Assembly (NCBI GenBank): GCA_009663005.1
Contig: CM018909.1
Location: 8,906,445-8,918,944 of the forward strand
Source: Actinidia chinensis
Lineage: Eukaryota > Streptophyta > Magnoliopsida > Ericales > Actinidiaceae
Direction of reading: 5' to 3'
DNA: 12,500 nt
In this document: one piece after another, positions 1 to 8,421 of the stretch
Layout: each line of letters starts with the position of its first letter
Position numbering within the stretch: the stretch's first letter is position 1
The notes under the pieces: generated by a model
Told to the model about the DNA's origin: nothing
What the model saw: the letters and a program-made list of their open reading frames with translations, nothing else
Database searches by the model: none
Program-made: the position numbers and the translations under genes

Positions 1-480
1 AGACGTCCAGCATTCAACCTCGACGCCTCCGAAGTTTCTTCTACAGCCATTCAACGCCCCCCGCTGCCACCCAAGTACTCTACAGGAAGAAGTAAACACG
101 AAGAATTCGTTTCAAAGGCCCGGGAAAGATCAAGACGACCCCCAGAAGAGAAAGGGAACAAATATTGTGAATTCCACCCGGGACACGGACACAATACTGA
201 GAGGTTTTCAAAACTAAAAGAACAAATTGCCACTCATAAAAGGGGTTATTTGAGGGAAATTATGTTGCCTACTCGCCCCCATCGCCCAACTCCCCAGAAA
301 GAAGGTACGGCACAAAACAGTGACCAACTTGCGGGGCGATATTACAAACAATCCATGGAGGTTCGGGGCCTCGGCGGTTATTCGACTTCAATCCAGTAAA
401 GGCATGCCAGAAGTGGCCCATAGACTGGCCGAGGAAGAGATCTAACAATCTTCCCTCGTCATTTATTGCTGACCAGACCG
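1..480 (+). pseudogene. gag: gag C-terminal part with CCHC-like knuckle remnant
   Basis: Frame 1 is open from the window edge to a stop at 397-399 (132 codons, start outside). At 163-210 it reads YCEFHPGHGHNTERFSKL, which fits the C-x2-F-H-x4-GH-x-TE motif that plant Tat-type Gag proteins carry near the C-terminus, followed by a lysine-rich segment and a GYLRE motif (about 244-258). Gag is the structural protein of the particle, and this part is expected to bind nucleic acid. After 340 the similarity jumps frame (an IHGGSGP-like piece), so at least one indel separates gag from protease. In the lineage gag and protease form one polyprotein, which fits the lack of a new start codon downstream. 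Confidence 0.72.
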
Positions 481-965
481 CCATCACCTTCAGCAATATG
501 ATTGAGAGCTTTACACCTACCCCATGACGATGCCTGGGTTGTCTCGCGCCCGTTCATCACGCCAATTTCACGTTCAAGGATTTTAATCGACCAACGGGAG
601 CTCGGCGGAGATTTGTTCATCTCAGCATTCGGAAAGAATGAAAAAATGGGTGGACAAGGTGACACCCTTCCATACCCCCTGATCGGATTTTTGGAGGGAA
701 TACGGACGCACCACTTGGGATGAGATCAACCTTACCAATAACTCTGGGACTGAAATCCACCAGACCACCGTATGGGAGGATTTTATTGTGGGTAGTATTG
801 CCCCTTGCCTTATAAGCCAATCTGGGGCCGGCGGACCCAAACTTTAGGAGGAATCAAGGCGATCACCTCGACCTATCACTGAAGCTAAAGTTCCCACCAC
901 CAACGGGGATAGGCGAAATTAAGGGCGATCAGAAAGTGGCCAAGGGGGACCAATGCTTCATTTCA
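481..965 (+). pseudogene. Retroviral-type aspartic protease remnant
   Basis: An ITFSN motif at about 481-495 is followed, after a frame change, by LHLPHDDAWVV (from 511) and then LIDQRELGGDLF (583-618). In intact relatives the second piece is a strand leading to the active site D-T/Q-G-S-S. Here the aspartate (codon 589-591) survives but the glycine and serines after it are replaced, so the enzyme should be dead. Further on, the conserved tail [12 protein letters not shown] (about 838-880) and [17 protein letters not shown] lie in different frames, consistent with a one-base deletion near 882. In the family this domain cleaves the Gag-Pol polyprotein within the particle. Confidence 0.72.
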
Positions 966-1219
966 GGCATTGAAGGTCGAAACCTCTTCAGTCCGCCAAC
1001 CAATAGTAATTACAAGAACATGGGCGGGGGGGGGGACGACACAAAGGTACTCAGAGATGAAGTGGAACAACTTACCCTGGGCAAAGACCCCAGAGGAAAC
1101 CAATAACACCAAGCCTCTGAAGAGAAATCGTCCCCATCTCCATACATCAGAATATCCGAGATCGACATATCATGATCAGCAAGGAATCTTACCGATGAGC
1201 TTCGTTTCGCCTTAATAAA
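966..1219 (+). other. Protease to reverse transcriptase linker
   Basis: This is the variable linker between protease and reverse transcriptase. It is open in one frame from 970 to 1215 but shows no motif I recognise. It includes a run of G at about 1024-1034, a likely slippage site and source of frame loss. I see no separate gene here. Confidence 0.4.
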
Positions 1220-2010
1220 ACTTCTTGAAAGAGAACTCTGAAATCTTCGTCTGGTACAAAAGAGAGAGAGGTTCCTGGCATTTTTTTCTTTTTTTTATCC
1301 TGAAATCGCCATTGCATAAGACTGTTCACCAACCCGAAAAAATTCTCTAATTCGCCAAAAGCGAAGGAAGTTCGCCCCTGAACGCCTAAAAGTCATTGAA
1401 GACGAAGTGACTAAGCTCCTCAGAGCTAACGTAGTCCGAGAAGTTCCACTATCGGATTGGCTTCGCCAATGTGTAGTCAGCCCCCCAAAAAGGAGGAAGG
1501 GAAAGTGGAGAGTGTTGCGTCGCTTTCACCGACCTCAACAAGGCTTGCCCAAAAAGACAATTGTCCCTGCCTAAAATCGCCTAAAGTTGAACGCCCAACC
1601 TCCAAGCACGAGCTCCTGAGTTTTATGAAGCCTTCTCGGATATCACCAGATCAAAATGTACCTCTTGGACATTGAGAAAACTTTTAATCACAGAGCGGGG
1701 GCGGGGCTCTATTGGTACAAAAGTCATGCCATTCGAATTGAAGAAAGCTGGGGCGACATATCAAACAGGTAGCAATAAGATGTCAAGGAACAAATGGAAA
1801 GACCAGGACAGTGTACATAAATGATATGCTGGTAAAAAAAGTCTCAGATCATCCGACCACATCGCCCACCTTTAAAGGAAGTATTTAGCATTCCTGCGTA
1901 GCAATCGGATGGATGATGTTGAATTCCTCTTAAATGCATCTTCGAAGTGTTCGTCCGGAAATTTTTAGGTTTCTGGTCACCAAGCGTTGGAATGAGGGTA
2001 AACCGGAGAT
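1220..2010 (+). pseudogene. pol: Reverse transcriptase domain remnant
   Basis: Motifs of a Ty3/gypsy reverse transcriptase appear in order but in changing frames: ENSEIFVW (1231-1254), QKRRKFAPERLKVIEDEV (from 1356), FTDLNKACPK (1525-1554), HELLSFM (about 1609-1629), FSGYHQIKM (about 1633-1659), a GATYQ-like piece near 1752 and the catalytic box YINDMLVKK (1814-1840). The usual box is YVDDMLVK or similar, so the first catalytic aspartate has become asparagine (codon 1820-1822). KFLGF near 1961-1975 marks the end of the palm. There are at least four frame changes. The domain would have copied the element RNA into DNA inside the particle. Confidence 0.85.
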
Positions 2011-2039
2011 CAGGATCCAGCCATAAACCGCTATGAGCT

Positions 2040-2570
2040 CGCCTAGAAATACGAGAAAAGTAGACAGGAGCAGCTAACTGGGCGAAGTAGCCGCCTCAAC
2101 AGATTGTCTCCAAATCTGCGGACAAGAGTGCCTCCACTTCTTCAGAATCTGCGAAAAAGCCACCTTTCAATGGAACGAGGAATTGAAATGAATCCAATAG
2201 CTTGAAAGAGTATCTCGGGTCTCCGCCTGTACTCACAGTCCCCGACACCGGCGAGATCTTACGTATATTTATCTATTCTCGCCTACCGCGTAGTGAGTGC
2301 GGTGCTCATCGAGAAGAGTCAGGTCCAAAGCCAATTATTACGTTTAGCAAAGTCTTAATGGGTGCGAGGCCAGATATCCGGAAGATATCGAAAGCCGCCT
2401 ACCGCCTAATATCGCCGCCAGAAAACTTCGTCATACTTTCAAGCCCATCCATCTAGTACTGACTGGATAACCAATAAAGCATATTCTTCAGCGACCAGAC
2501 AATCAGGTTGACTCCTTAAATGGTCCATTCGAGCTAAGGAGTTACACATTGAGTACAGGATGAGGAACGA
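2040..2570 (+). pseudogene. Reverse transcriptase thumb and first RNase H remnant
   Basis: After the palm come a GEVAAST piece, ICEKATFQWNEEL and LKEYLGSPPVLTVPDTGEIL (2202-2261), the connection typical of Ty3/gypsy pol. They are followed by PKPIITFSKVL, a KISKAAYRLI piece (around 2383-2415) and IKHILQRPD (about 2474-2502). The part open from 2202 to 2456 is the longest uninterrupted piece. The catalytic acidic residues expected after GEIL cannot be placed with confidence because of indels. RNase H removes the RNA strand of the RNA-DNA hybrid during reverse transcription. Confidence 0.75.
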
Positions 2571-2679
2571 CGACAATAAAAGCCCAGGGCCTTGGGCTGA
2601 GTTCATTGTGAATCTACCCATGAAGACACTCCAAAACCAGAAACGGCTCATAATGAAGCGGAAATTCCTAAAGAAACAA

Positions 2680-3102
2680 TCTCAGGAAGAAGACCTCGAC
2701 CACTGGATATTATTCGTCGAGGTTGGATCTTCTAACCCGCGACGGTTGTTGGTGTTGCAGGGCTCGTCTACAAACACCATCAGGCGAACATGGAGACGCC
2801 ATAAGAAAGGGATTTAAAGCCACTAACAATGAAGGCCGAGTTACGAAGACCTCCTCGCCGGACTACTAAGAGTAGCAACGGAGTTAGGGGCATAATCTTT
2901 GGAAATCTTCAGTGACTCAAATGGGGGTAAAACCACGTCCACGGAGACTTACCTCGCAAAGGACGCAAGAATGATGGCTTATTTGGGCGAGGGTAAAGGC
3001 TGTGGTCCGCCAAAGATCAAGGGAGTTTTAAAATCAACAGATTTCCCGAAGAGGATAATAAAAAAGACAGACGCCTTGAGCGAATCTGGCATCAACTTTT
3101 GA
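2680..3102 (+). pseudogene. Second, archaeal-type RNase H-like domain remnant
   Basis: A second RNase H-like domain follows the first. LDHWILFVEVGSSNPR (from 2695) matches the usual W-x-LYVDGSSN strand, but the first catalytic Asp codon is disrupted: a 3-bp gain at about 2719-2724 would turn Asp into Glu-Val. LEIFSDSNGG (2899-2928) keeps the second motif's aspartate, and AKDARMMAYL and KKTDALSESG (to about 3093) match the distal part. The 2899-3102 frame has no ATG; it is an internal piece of the polyprotein. Having both RNase H domains is a hallmark of the Tat lineage. Function in the family: RNA primer or hybrid processing during replication. Confidence 0.75.
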
Positions 3103-3189
3103 GTTTATTTCTAACAGTGCATACCTATTGAATATTTCTAGCTAGCCCAAGTATTAGGGTCGCCAATCAATCTCCACCCCCAAAACAGA

Positions 3190-4435
3190 GAAAATCCGAC
3201 GTGGATGGACGAGATTATTACCTACTCCAGAAGGGATCAGCCAAAAAGATAAGCTACAAGATCGCGTCTGCCAATTACAGATCGCAAGGTTCTGCATTTT
3301 CAAAGGCAGGCTATACAAAAGGTCTTTTTCAGGACAATTTGAAATGTCTCTGAACAGAAGAGGCAGAATCCGTTTTACGAGAAATACACGAAGGCCTCGC
3401 GGGATCACTCCGGCGAGCGAGGGTCATTGGACAAGGAAAAACCATTCGCCAAGGATATTTTTGGCCGACCCATAGAACGAGATGCGGGCCAAATATGTAA
3501 GGAGCGCGACAAGGGTCAGAGGTTTGCCCCCGTCAGCCATCTCCATCCACTGAGATGGTACCGATGTCAAGCCCTTGGCCATTCGCCCAGTGGGGAATAG
3601 GACATAATGGCGTCCCCTACCACAGCTCCCTTGCAAAGGAAATTTTGACATCGCCATAGGACTACGTTACTAACTGGATAGACGCTCAGCCTCTCGCCAA
3701 GATTACCGAGAAATACGGGATTTCTTATGGACGCACCTTGTTTGCAGATTCGGAGCAAATAGTCCCAAAGGGTTATATCTCTGGAAAACGCAGGCAGTTC
3801 GACAACATCAAGTTTAAGATGTTCTGGTCGGATCTCGCCACTCCCAATCATTCTATATCGCCCGGTATCCTCGGGCTAATGGGCAAGTTGAAGGACCAAT
3901 CGTACCATCTCAGGAATTGAAGGGCGAGGTTAAGGGTTAGAAAGGTCGAAAAAAGCGAATGGGCGGAAGACTTTCCAAGCGTACTTGGGCTTATCATACT
4001 ACTAGCCACGGGCGAAACTCCAACTCCATGGTCTTCTGTTACGAATCTGGTCTACCAGTAGAAAACTAGGACCAAGATTCAGGGACTTCGGAGTTTCGAA
4101 CGAAGAAAAGCATGAGGCCGAGCTCAGGCTCAACTTGGATCTCATCGAGGAGAGAAGAGAGAAGGAAGGATGTGACTACAGCCAGCAGCTTACAATGAGA
4201 AGTGCCAAATTACCACAATCAAAGGGTCATCTCAAACACCCGATCGTTCCTTAATGGCGACCTGGTCTTGCGGAGGGTAAACCCTGTCAACAAAGAACCA
4301 AATGCCGGAAAGCTCGCGCCCAACGTGGGCAGGTCCTACAACGTCGTCAGGTCCTCCAGACCAGGACTTACTGGTTAGAAGACCCAAACGGAAAGCACTT
4401 TACATCCTGAATGCCGAGATTTGAAGAAATACTAA
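3190..4435 (+). pseudogene. Integrase remnant (zinc-binding, DDE core, C-terminus)
   Basis: WMDEII (about 3203-3220), IHEGLAGSLRRAR (from 3386) and RQGYFWPTH mark the N-terminal zinc-binding region. The core is seen as PWPFAQWGIG (3572-3601), WIDAQPLAKITEK (about 3674-3712), RRQFDNIKFKMF and NGQVE (near 3881). The first catalytic aspartate, expected just after WGI, is lost to a likely one-base gain; the second, in the usual SDNG motif, reads SGKR (3778-3789), Asp to Gly. The C-terminus has EERREKE, KLAPN, a LEDPNGK-like piece (4374-4394) and ends LKKY-stop (4421-4435), like the usual pol end. Integrase inserts the DNA copy into a chromosome. At least five frame changes. Confidence 0.83.
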
Positions 4436-4546
4436 TCAATAAAATGAACAAACATGAAACGCTCCATGAACGCCCAATTAATTAGGATTTGTGATTTTAT
4501 ATTGGAAGTTGTTGCAATTCGGCTATGAGTTATCTAGTCGTTTATA

Positions 4547-4815
4547 TACCAAAGATTGATATCGCCAATACCAAGATCGCCGATCTATTACGGAATGACA
4601 TCTGCATCGCCATTATTTATGTTCGCCAATATTAAGGTCGCCACTATTGAATGTCAGTATTTATGGTTGCCAAGATTAATGTCGCCAATATTAAGGTCGC
4701 CGCTATAAACTACATCTTGACGCCGCATTGATGTCGCCAATGTTGAGATCGCCAATTCAAAACAAAATGACAAGGGAATCTTGAGCGCCATTATTGAAGT
4801 CGCCCCCATATATTG
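4547..4815. repeat. Degenerate 15-bp-period tandem array (TCGCCAATATTAAGG-like)
   Basis: The pentamer TCGCC, or a one-base variant, starts at 4562, 4577, 4607, 4623, 4638, 4667, 4682, 4697, 4734, 4749, 4785 and 4800. Most gaps are 15 (14-16) or close to 30, so the array holds roughly 17 units of a 15-bp repeat, some very worn. The best units read TCGCCAATATTAAGG. Because 15 is a multiple of 3, the opposite strand reads as five-residue units such as GDLNI and GDINL. The array lies just after the pol stop and before the 3' end of the antisense gene, where Tat-lineage elements often carry tandem repeats. No protein function is claimed. Confidence 0.75.
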
Positions 4816-5025
4816 TTTGTTATGAGATTTCACCAACAGATTCATGATCACCGTTAACACAAACAAATATAACCAAAAAACGGGGGGGAAACAAAGATTT
4901 TTTCATTCAAGTGGATAAAAAATTACATCTCCAAAAAAAAAAAAAAAAAAATATTTTTTACACCTCGGGGCATATCTTAAATTACCACCCTCGTCTCGCC
5001 CGTTTTTTTCCTTGTCATTCTCCCT
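4816..5025. other. Spacer with a 19-base A run
   Basis: This AT-rich spacer between the tandem array and the antisense gene contains an uninterrupted run of A at 4933-4951 after a run of G at about 4882-4888. I find no gene in it. The A run could be microsatellite slippage, or the tail of a small inserted sequence; no target duplication is evident. Confidence 0.5.
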
Positions 5026-5502
5026 CTATCGGCCTTCGTTCTTTGCTTCGCCAACAGATCTTGATTGACCACAGTCCTTCAAGGGTCGATAGCGAGGGTC
5101 GGGATGATGTCGGTGAAGTGACCGTGCAGAAGTAAACCCCTCGCCAAGTATTTGGGAGGCGGAATCTTCAAATAACACCATGAATCCGACGAGGATTTGA
5201 ACTCCTCCACGGAAAATTCCTTGGCATCCCGCTTTATTCAAAGCTTCCCTAAGGCTCTTTCACCACACTCCCGACTCTCGACTTTGTCGGACAATAATCT
5301 CGATCGCCTTCGCCTTGGCCAAAGCTCGTCATTGGCCTGCTGCTCGCGAGCATTGGGACTCAGCCAATTGTTGTTCCAAGCGGCAGCAACCTTCTGGGGC
5401 GAGCAATCTCAGTTCCATGGAAGCCGCTCGCACCTCTTGAAGAGATGCCTGCTCCAAATCTTCCATGCTACGGACGGCCAAGACGAACGAGCACCAACGC
5501 CT
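5026..5502 (-). pseudogene. Coiled-coil C-terminal part of the antisense gene
   Basis: From about 5468 down, the minus strand reads MEDLEQASLQEVRAASMEL and LEQQLAES, heptad-like and rich in Leu, Glu, Gln and Ala, as in the coiled coil of related antisense proteins. Next come a KAKAIE piece and, after further frame changes, HFTDIIPTLAIDP (about 5123-5085) and DLLAKQ. The late part resembles the conserved tail that ends these proteins. A stop at about 5331 and several indels break it. Nearby + strand frames at 5197-5529 are shadows. Confidence 0.5.
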
Positions 5503-5581
5503 CTGTATAAGAAAGGAAATATTTTTTAAACAATCCAGAGCAATGAAATCGATAGAAAATTGAAAAGCCCCCAAAAAGTAC
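5503..5581 (-). other. 79-base intron in the antisense gene
   Basis: On the minus strand GGGTCAG is followed by GTACTTTTTGG at 5581, and the intron ends TTTCTTATACAG at 5503. The inside is T-rich and 79 bases long. It lies directly before the coiled-coil exon. Confidence 0.55.
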
Positions 5582-6577
5582 CTGACCCGCCGATCACGTG
5601 GAAGAGCTTCGTCGCCGTCTGATCCAAGGTGAGCTTCTCCACATCTCCTTGGCGGCTGGGGGAATACCTCCCGAAGTAGCTTCTAGGCCACTGAGGGCTG
5701 CCCAAACATAGAAGCCGTGGGGCCCAGGAAAAAGTGCCGAGACGAGATGCGAGGAACCTTACCCAGGACGAGGAGACGCACGGTGAATGAGGGGTCGGGG
5801 CTTTTCCTGACGAGGTCGCCTCTTCTTGCCCTCAGGGCCGATGTCAACTCCTTTTCCCTTCGAGCCGTCATCGGGCCTTCCCTTTTAAGGGGAGAGCTGG
5901 TGATACCTCGCCGACCCGCTTCTCGCCAATTACGACTCCCTTTGCCGGAAGCGGGAGTCCCCGAGCTCGCACCCGCCGCCTCCCGACTTCTCGCCAATCT
6001 TCTTAAAGATAACTCTCTTCGACATAGCGCCCACAACAACATTACGAATCAGATAGAAAAGTAATCGTCGCCTAGGAAAAAGAGGGAACAAATACCATCC
6101 GATTCAAGCTCGACGGGTAAGCTGTTCCGAACAAGATTCCGACGAGGAAGGGAATTCGAGCTCGGAGCATTCGAAAAACGATATAGTATAGACCAGGAAC
6201 CTTTCCCCTGACCACCTCAAAAGGGTCAGATCAGGGATGTGAGGTAAACAACCTCCTCAGGTTTGTCCTGATGGGATCCTGAACAACTCATTGAATCATC
6301 TCGGGAAGGGCTTTCTCGCCGAGCTTGTTCATGGAGGATTTGTGACTCACCCACGTCGCTCGCGAGGAGCTCGGAGCTCTCCGCTTCGGAAGATTGTCAA
6401 CTGCCGTCCTCGGAACGCCCTAGAAACAAGGAGGAACAAATACTCGGCGATATGATCTCAAGTCCAATAACACGGTGTTGAAAAACGTCCCGACTTCTGA
6501 CCGACCGAAAAAATCTCCTCGAAAACCTTCGGTTCGTCGCACGTAGAGTCGAGAGGTGGATTATTTGCAGTGCTTAT
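5582..6577 (-). pseudogene. Middle region of the antisense gene (serine-rich, acidic and basic linker)
   Basis: After the 90-base intron the minus strand codes ISTANNPPLDSTCDEPKVF and EEIFSVGQ (from 6577), then an acidic, serine-rich stretch (about 6400-6240) with pieces such as SSELLASDVGES. Near 6026-5988 comes MSKRVIFKKIGEK, followed by Arg-rich and Pro-rich low-complexity sequence. One frame is open on the minus strand from 6042 to 5683. Such a low-complexity linker is usual in these proteins. The overlapping + strand frame at 5717-6064 is most likely its shadow. Confidence 0.5.
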
Positions 6578-6667
6578 CTGCCAAGAATAAAACATTACCC
6601 ACCGAGCATTCAAAAGTACGAAAAAAACAAAGGGTAGACGTAGAATAGAAAGAGAAGAATGACCAAC
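6578..6667 (-). other. 90-base intron in the antisense gene
   Basis: On the minus strand the sequence reads CAG then GTTGGTC at 6667 and ends TTATTCTTGGCAG at 6578. The inside is T-rich, 90 bases long, a usual size for a plant intron. Removing it would put the EWEIPE exon next to the ISTANNPPLD exon, which is the order in related proteins. This is the clearest sign that the antisense strand is a real spliced gene. Confidence 0.6.
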
Positions 6668-7139
6668 CTGGAATTCCCCACGTCCTCGAAAACTCTTGGT
6701 GCGCCCTCCGAGACGTTCCTTCGGGAATCTCCCATTCATGCCGAGAGAAAAAGAACTTGCTCTTTCCACCCCTTAAACATTACTGGGGGTATCCTACGAG
6801 CAGAAACCTCTGTTCCTGCCTTTGAAGTATAGCTAGCCTTTGATCCGCGTTTAGGATTACTTTTAGACTAAAAAGTTTCCTAAACTCGGAAAAGGGGAGA
6901 TGTCGTATTTGTATACTGCCACAACGCCATTAGAGCAACAATACTTCTCAACGCGTGGGGACCGAGCTGGGCCGCGACAGATATTGGAGATTGAAGAATT
7001 AGCCTAATTGGTGGGAGAGTGAAGGGGGAAGGGAGAAAACGAAGGCCGCGGGGGAACGCGCCTCCCTAGTAAAAAGCTACCGCGCCTGGGCGGGTTAGTA
7101 GAAGTAATGGTCTCCCCTTCGTCTGGAAGCCTTGATTGT
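6668..7139 (-). pseudogene. Transposase_28-like N-terminal part of the antisense gene
   Basis: On the minus strand the similarity runs from a leucine and proline-rich stretch through AAQLGPHALRSIVALMALWQ (around 6985-6926) to TSPLFRV, then FKGWKEQ and HEWEIPEG (about 6777-6720). The spacing and the W-K-x-x-FFF-like and EW motifs fit plant proteins annotated as putative gypsy-type transposon proteins. Stops and at least two frame changes interrupt it. The exon ends at a CAG/GT donor at 6667. Confidence 0.55.
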
Positions 7140-7452
7140 CTGCACCCCGGAAGGAATGGAATAGGTATCCCTAGAGCGTTCAGCTCTCTCTAAGGGAGCT
7201 CATGATTATTAGTTTTTTTACTCTATTGAGGGATGAAGGCGATCAAAGACTCTACTCAGGTGGAACCCCCCAGGGCGAGAGGGCGATTGATTTACTAGTA
7301 GCCTAGAGGGGAAAGCCTTCTCCTAAATGGTCGATATCACGAAGGTAGGATAACACTTCTAGGTCGCACTGATCTAGTTACGCGGAATTACGGGACATAA
7401 ACTACGAGAACGATAACTGTAGTCAGGAGGAAGAGTAGAGAAGAGTACTTAC
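7140..7452 (-). other. Possible first (leader) intron of the antisense gene
   Basis: The minus strand has a perfect plant donor, CA then GTAAGT, starting at 7452. The best nearby acceptor is GGGGTGCAG ending at 7140, giving about 313 bases. The donor is convincing; the acceptor is a guess among several AG sites. No open frame of note lies inside. Confidence 0.35.
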
Positions 7453-7548
7453 TGAAAGTAGAAGACGCGGGCGAGCGAGGAGGAAAAAAACGCGTGAGAG
7501 CAATAGCTTGACAAACAATAGCAGAAAAGTACCAGTTAAAGAGGGGGA

Positions 7549-7562
7549 CCCATATATATAGG
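7549..7562 (-). promoter_or_regulatory. TATA box of the antisense gene
   Basis: On the minus strand this reads CCTATATATATGGG. It sits about 100 bases before the antisense GTAAGT splice donor, a normal spacing for a short 5' untranslated exon. A start of transcription near 7520-7530 is inferred, not seen. Confidence 0.5.
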
Positions 7563-7888
7563 AAACCATGTTGAGGGTCAGACCATTCAGAATGATTACT
7601 ATATGGCGCCGTTCCGTCTCCCCCGAGGTAGGTCTGGGTGGTAATAATGGCGCTCCCGCCAAAAGGCCTCATTAATGCGCCGCCTCACAGCCTGTGGTAT
7701 TAACCACACCCGGGTTCCCGCCGAAGTCATCATTTAAAACTGTGCACTGGCCAGTTGTGCCGCCGCTTCCAGCATCAATGTTCTAGCCCACGTGTTCGTT
7801 TGTAAAGGGACACGTGCCGCGGTTTGGAAATGACCCCAAGACTGTAACTAACTACTCGTAAATCCTCAATCAATCCTCGGCATTTTCA
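7563..7888. promoter_or_regulatory. Promoter side of the antisense gene, with two CACGTG boxes
   Basis: This non-coding stretch lies between the antisense TATA box and the LTR. It carries two copies of the G-box core CACGTG, at 7789-7794 and 7811-7816, 22 bases apart. G-boxes bind plant bZIP and bHLH factors. Their place about 230-260 bases upstream of the antisense TATA box suggests, but does not show, that they control it; they also lie only about 90 bases before the LTR. Confidence 0.35.
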
Positions 7889-7901
7889 AGTAGGGGGCTA
7901 C
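7889..7901 (+). other. Polypurine tract next to the 3' LTR
   Basis: AGTAGGGGGCTAC sits right before the TG that begins the LTR. In LTR retrotransposons such a purine run resists RNase H and primes plus-strand DNA. The position fits well; the tract is short and slightly interrupted. Confidence 0.65.
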
Positions 7902-8095
7902 TGATGTGGGATAAATTCTCCACCGACTAAGGAAAGTACGTCACCCTAGCACCATTACAGACTGGTCACCCATAATCTCCCCAAAGGTTGCTCATCTCCG
8001 AACCCTCTTGACCGAGGTAAAACGAGTCCAACGTTCAACATGGAACCTCTCCATGCTCTCCACTGAGCTCGCCCAGAGCCAAAGTGTTGTCTCCT

Positions 8096-8113
8096 CCTCG
8101 CCCTTGGGCGAGG
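8096..8113. repeat. Perfect hairpin in the LTR
   Basis: CCTCGCCC-TT-GGGCGAGG is an 8-bp perfect inverted repeat with a 2-base centre, in the U3 part of the LTR. It could be a protein-binding palindrome; no function is shown. Confidence 0.5.
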
Positions 8114-8284
8114 TAGAATACTTAGCTCAATCTCCACCAGATTCCTATCTATACGCCCATCGCGAGATTTTCTCCTCCATATTTATGTCTCCCAATTATG
8201 TCTCCTACATCTCCGAGATATCTTTCCATATTTATCCTTCCGAGGATCTCGCCATGATCCACGGGCACGGCCCATTACTCCGTC

Positions 8285-8291
8285 TATAAAA
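8285..8291 (+). promoter_or_regulatory. LTR TATA box
   Basis: TATAAAA in the context CTATAAAAAGG. It would start the element's genomic RNA about 30 bases downstream (near 8316, inferred). Confidence 0.6.
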
Positions 8292-8388
8292 AGGCCGCTC
8301 CCCCATTAAACAAAGGTACACTCAACAGACTCTACAACTCTCTTCCGAGCTCTTTTATCTGCTGTCATCGCCTTGGTCTGATCTCCAT

Positions 8389-8421
<33 letters not shown>

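Larger units (their letters stand above)
5026..7530 (-). pseudogene. Broken, intron-containing antisense gene of the retrotransposon
   Basis: Read on the minus strand, this block shows the layout of the antisense frame known in Tat-lineage elements. A TATA box lies at 7549-7562 and a GTAAGT donor at 7447-7452. The N-terminal part (about 7050-6670) has a PAQLGPHALRS-like piece, ALWQYTNTTSPLFRV and KGWKEQ-hydrophobic-EWEIPE, resembling the 'putative gypsy type transposon' family (Pfam Transposase_28). Then come an intron, NNPPLD, an acidic serine-rich stretch, MSKRVIFKKIGEK (about 6026-5988), another intron and a coiled coil. The frame is broken many times. The biological role of this protein family is not established. 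The match is from remembered family patterns, so a profile search is the deciding test. Confidence 0.65.

Noticed and set aside
1..4435. Endogenous pararetrovirus instead of a retrotransposon
   Set aside because: An integrase follows RNase H and an LTR with polypurine tract is present; integrated pararetroviruses lack these.
4547..4815. CRISPR-like array from regularly spaced TCGCC motifs
   Set aside because: The period is 15 bases with no separate unique spacers; it is a worn minisatellite in a plant element.
5717..6064. 115-codon + strand open frame as a gene
   Set aside because: GC-rich low-complexity shadow of the antisense gene; no motif, no promoter on this strand.
6072..6095. Functional 24-base intron
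   Set aside because: Below the size plants splice; kept only as an odd repeated block.
8008..8289. 93-codon open frame in the LTR
   Set aside because: It lies in U3 upstream of the TATA box and has no known motif; chance frame.
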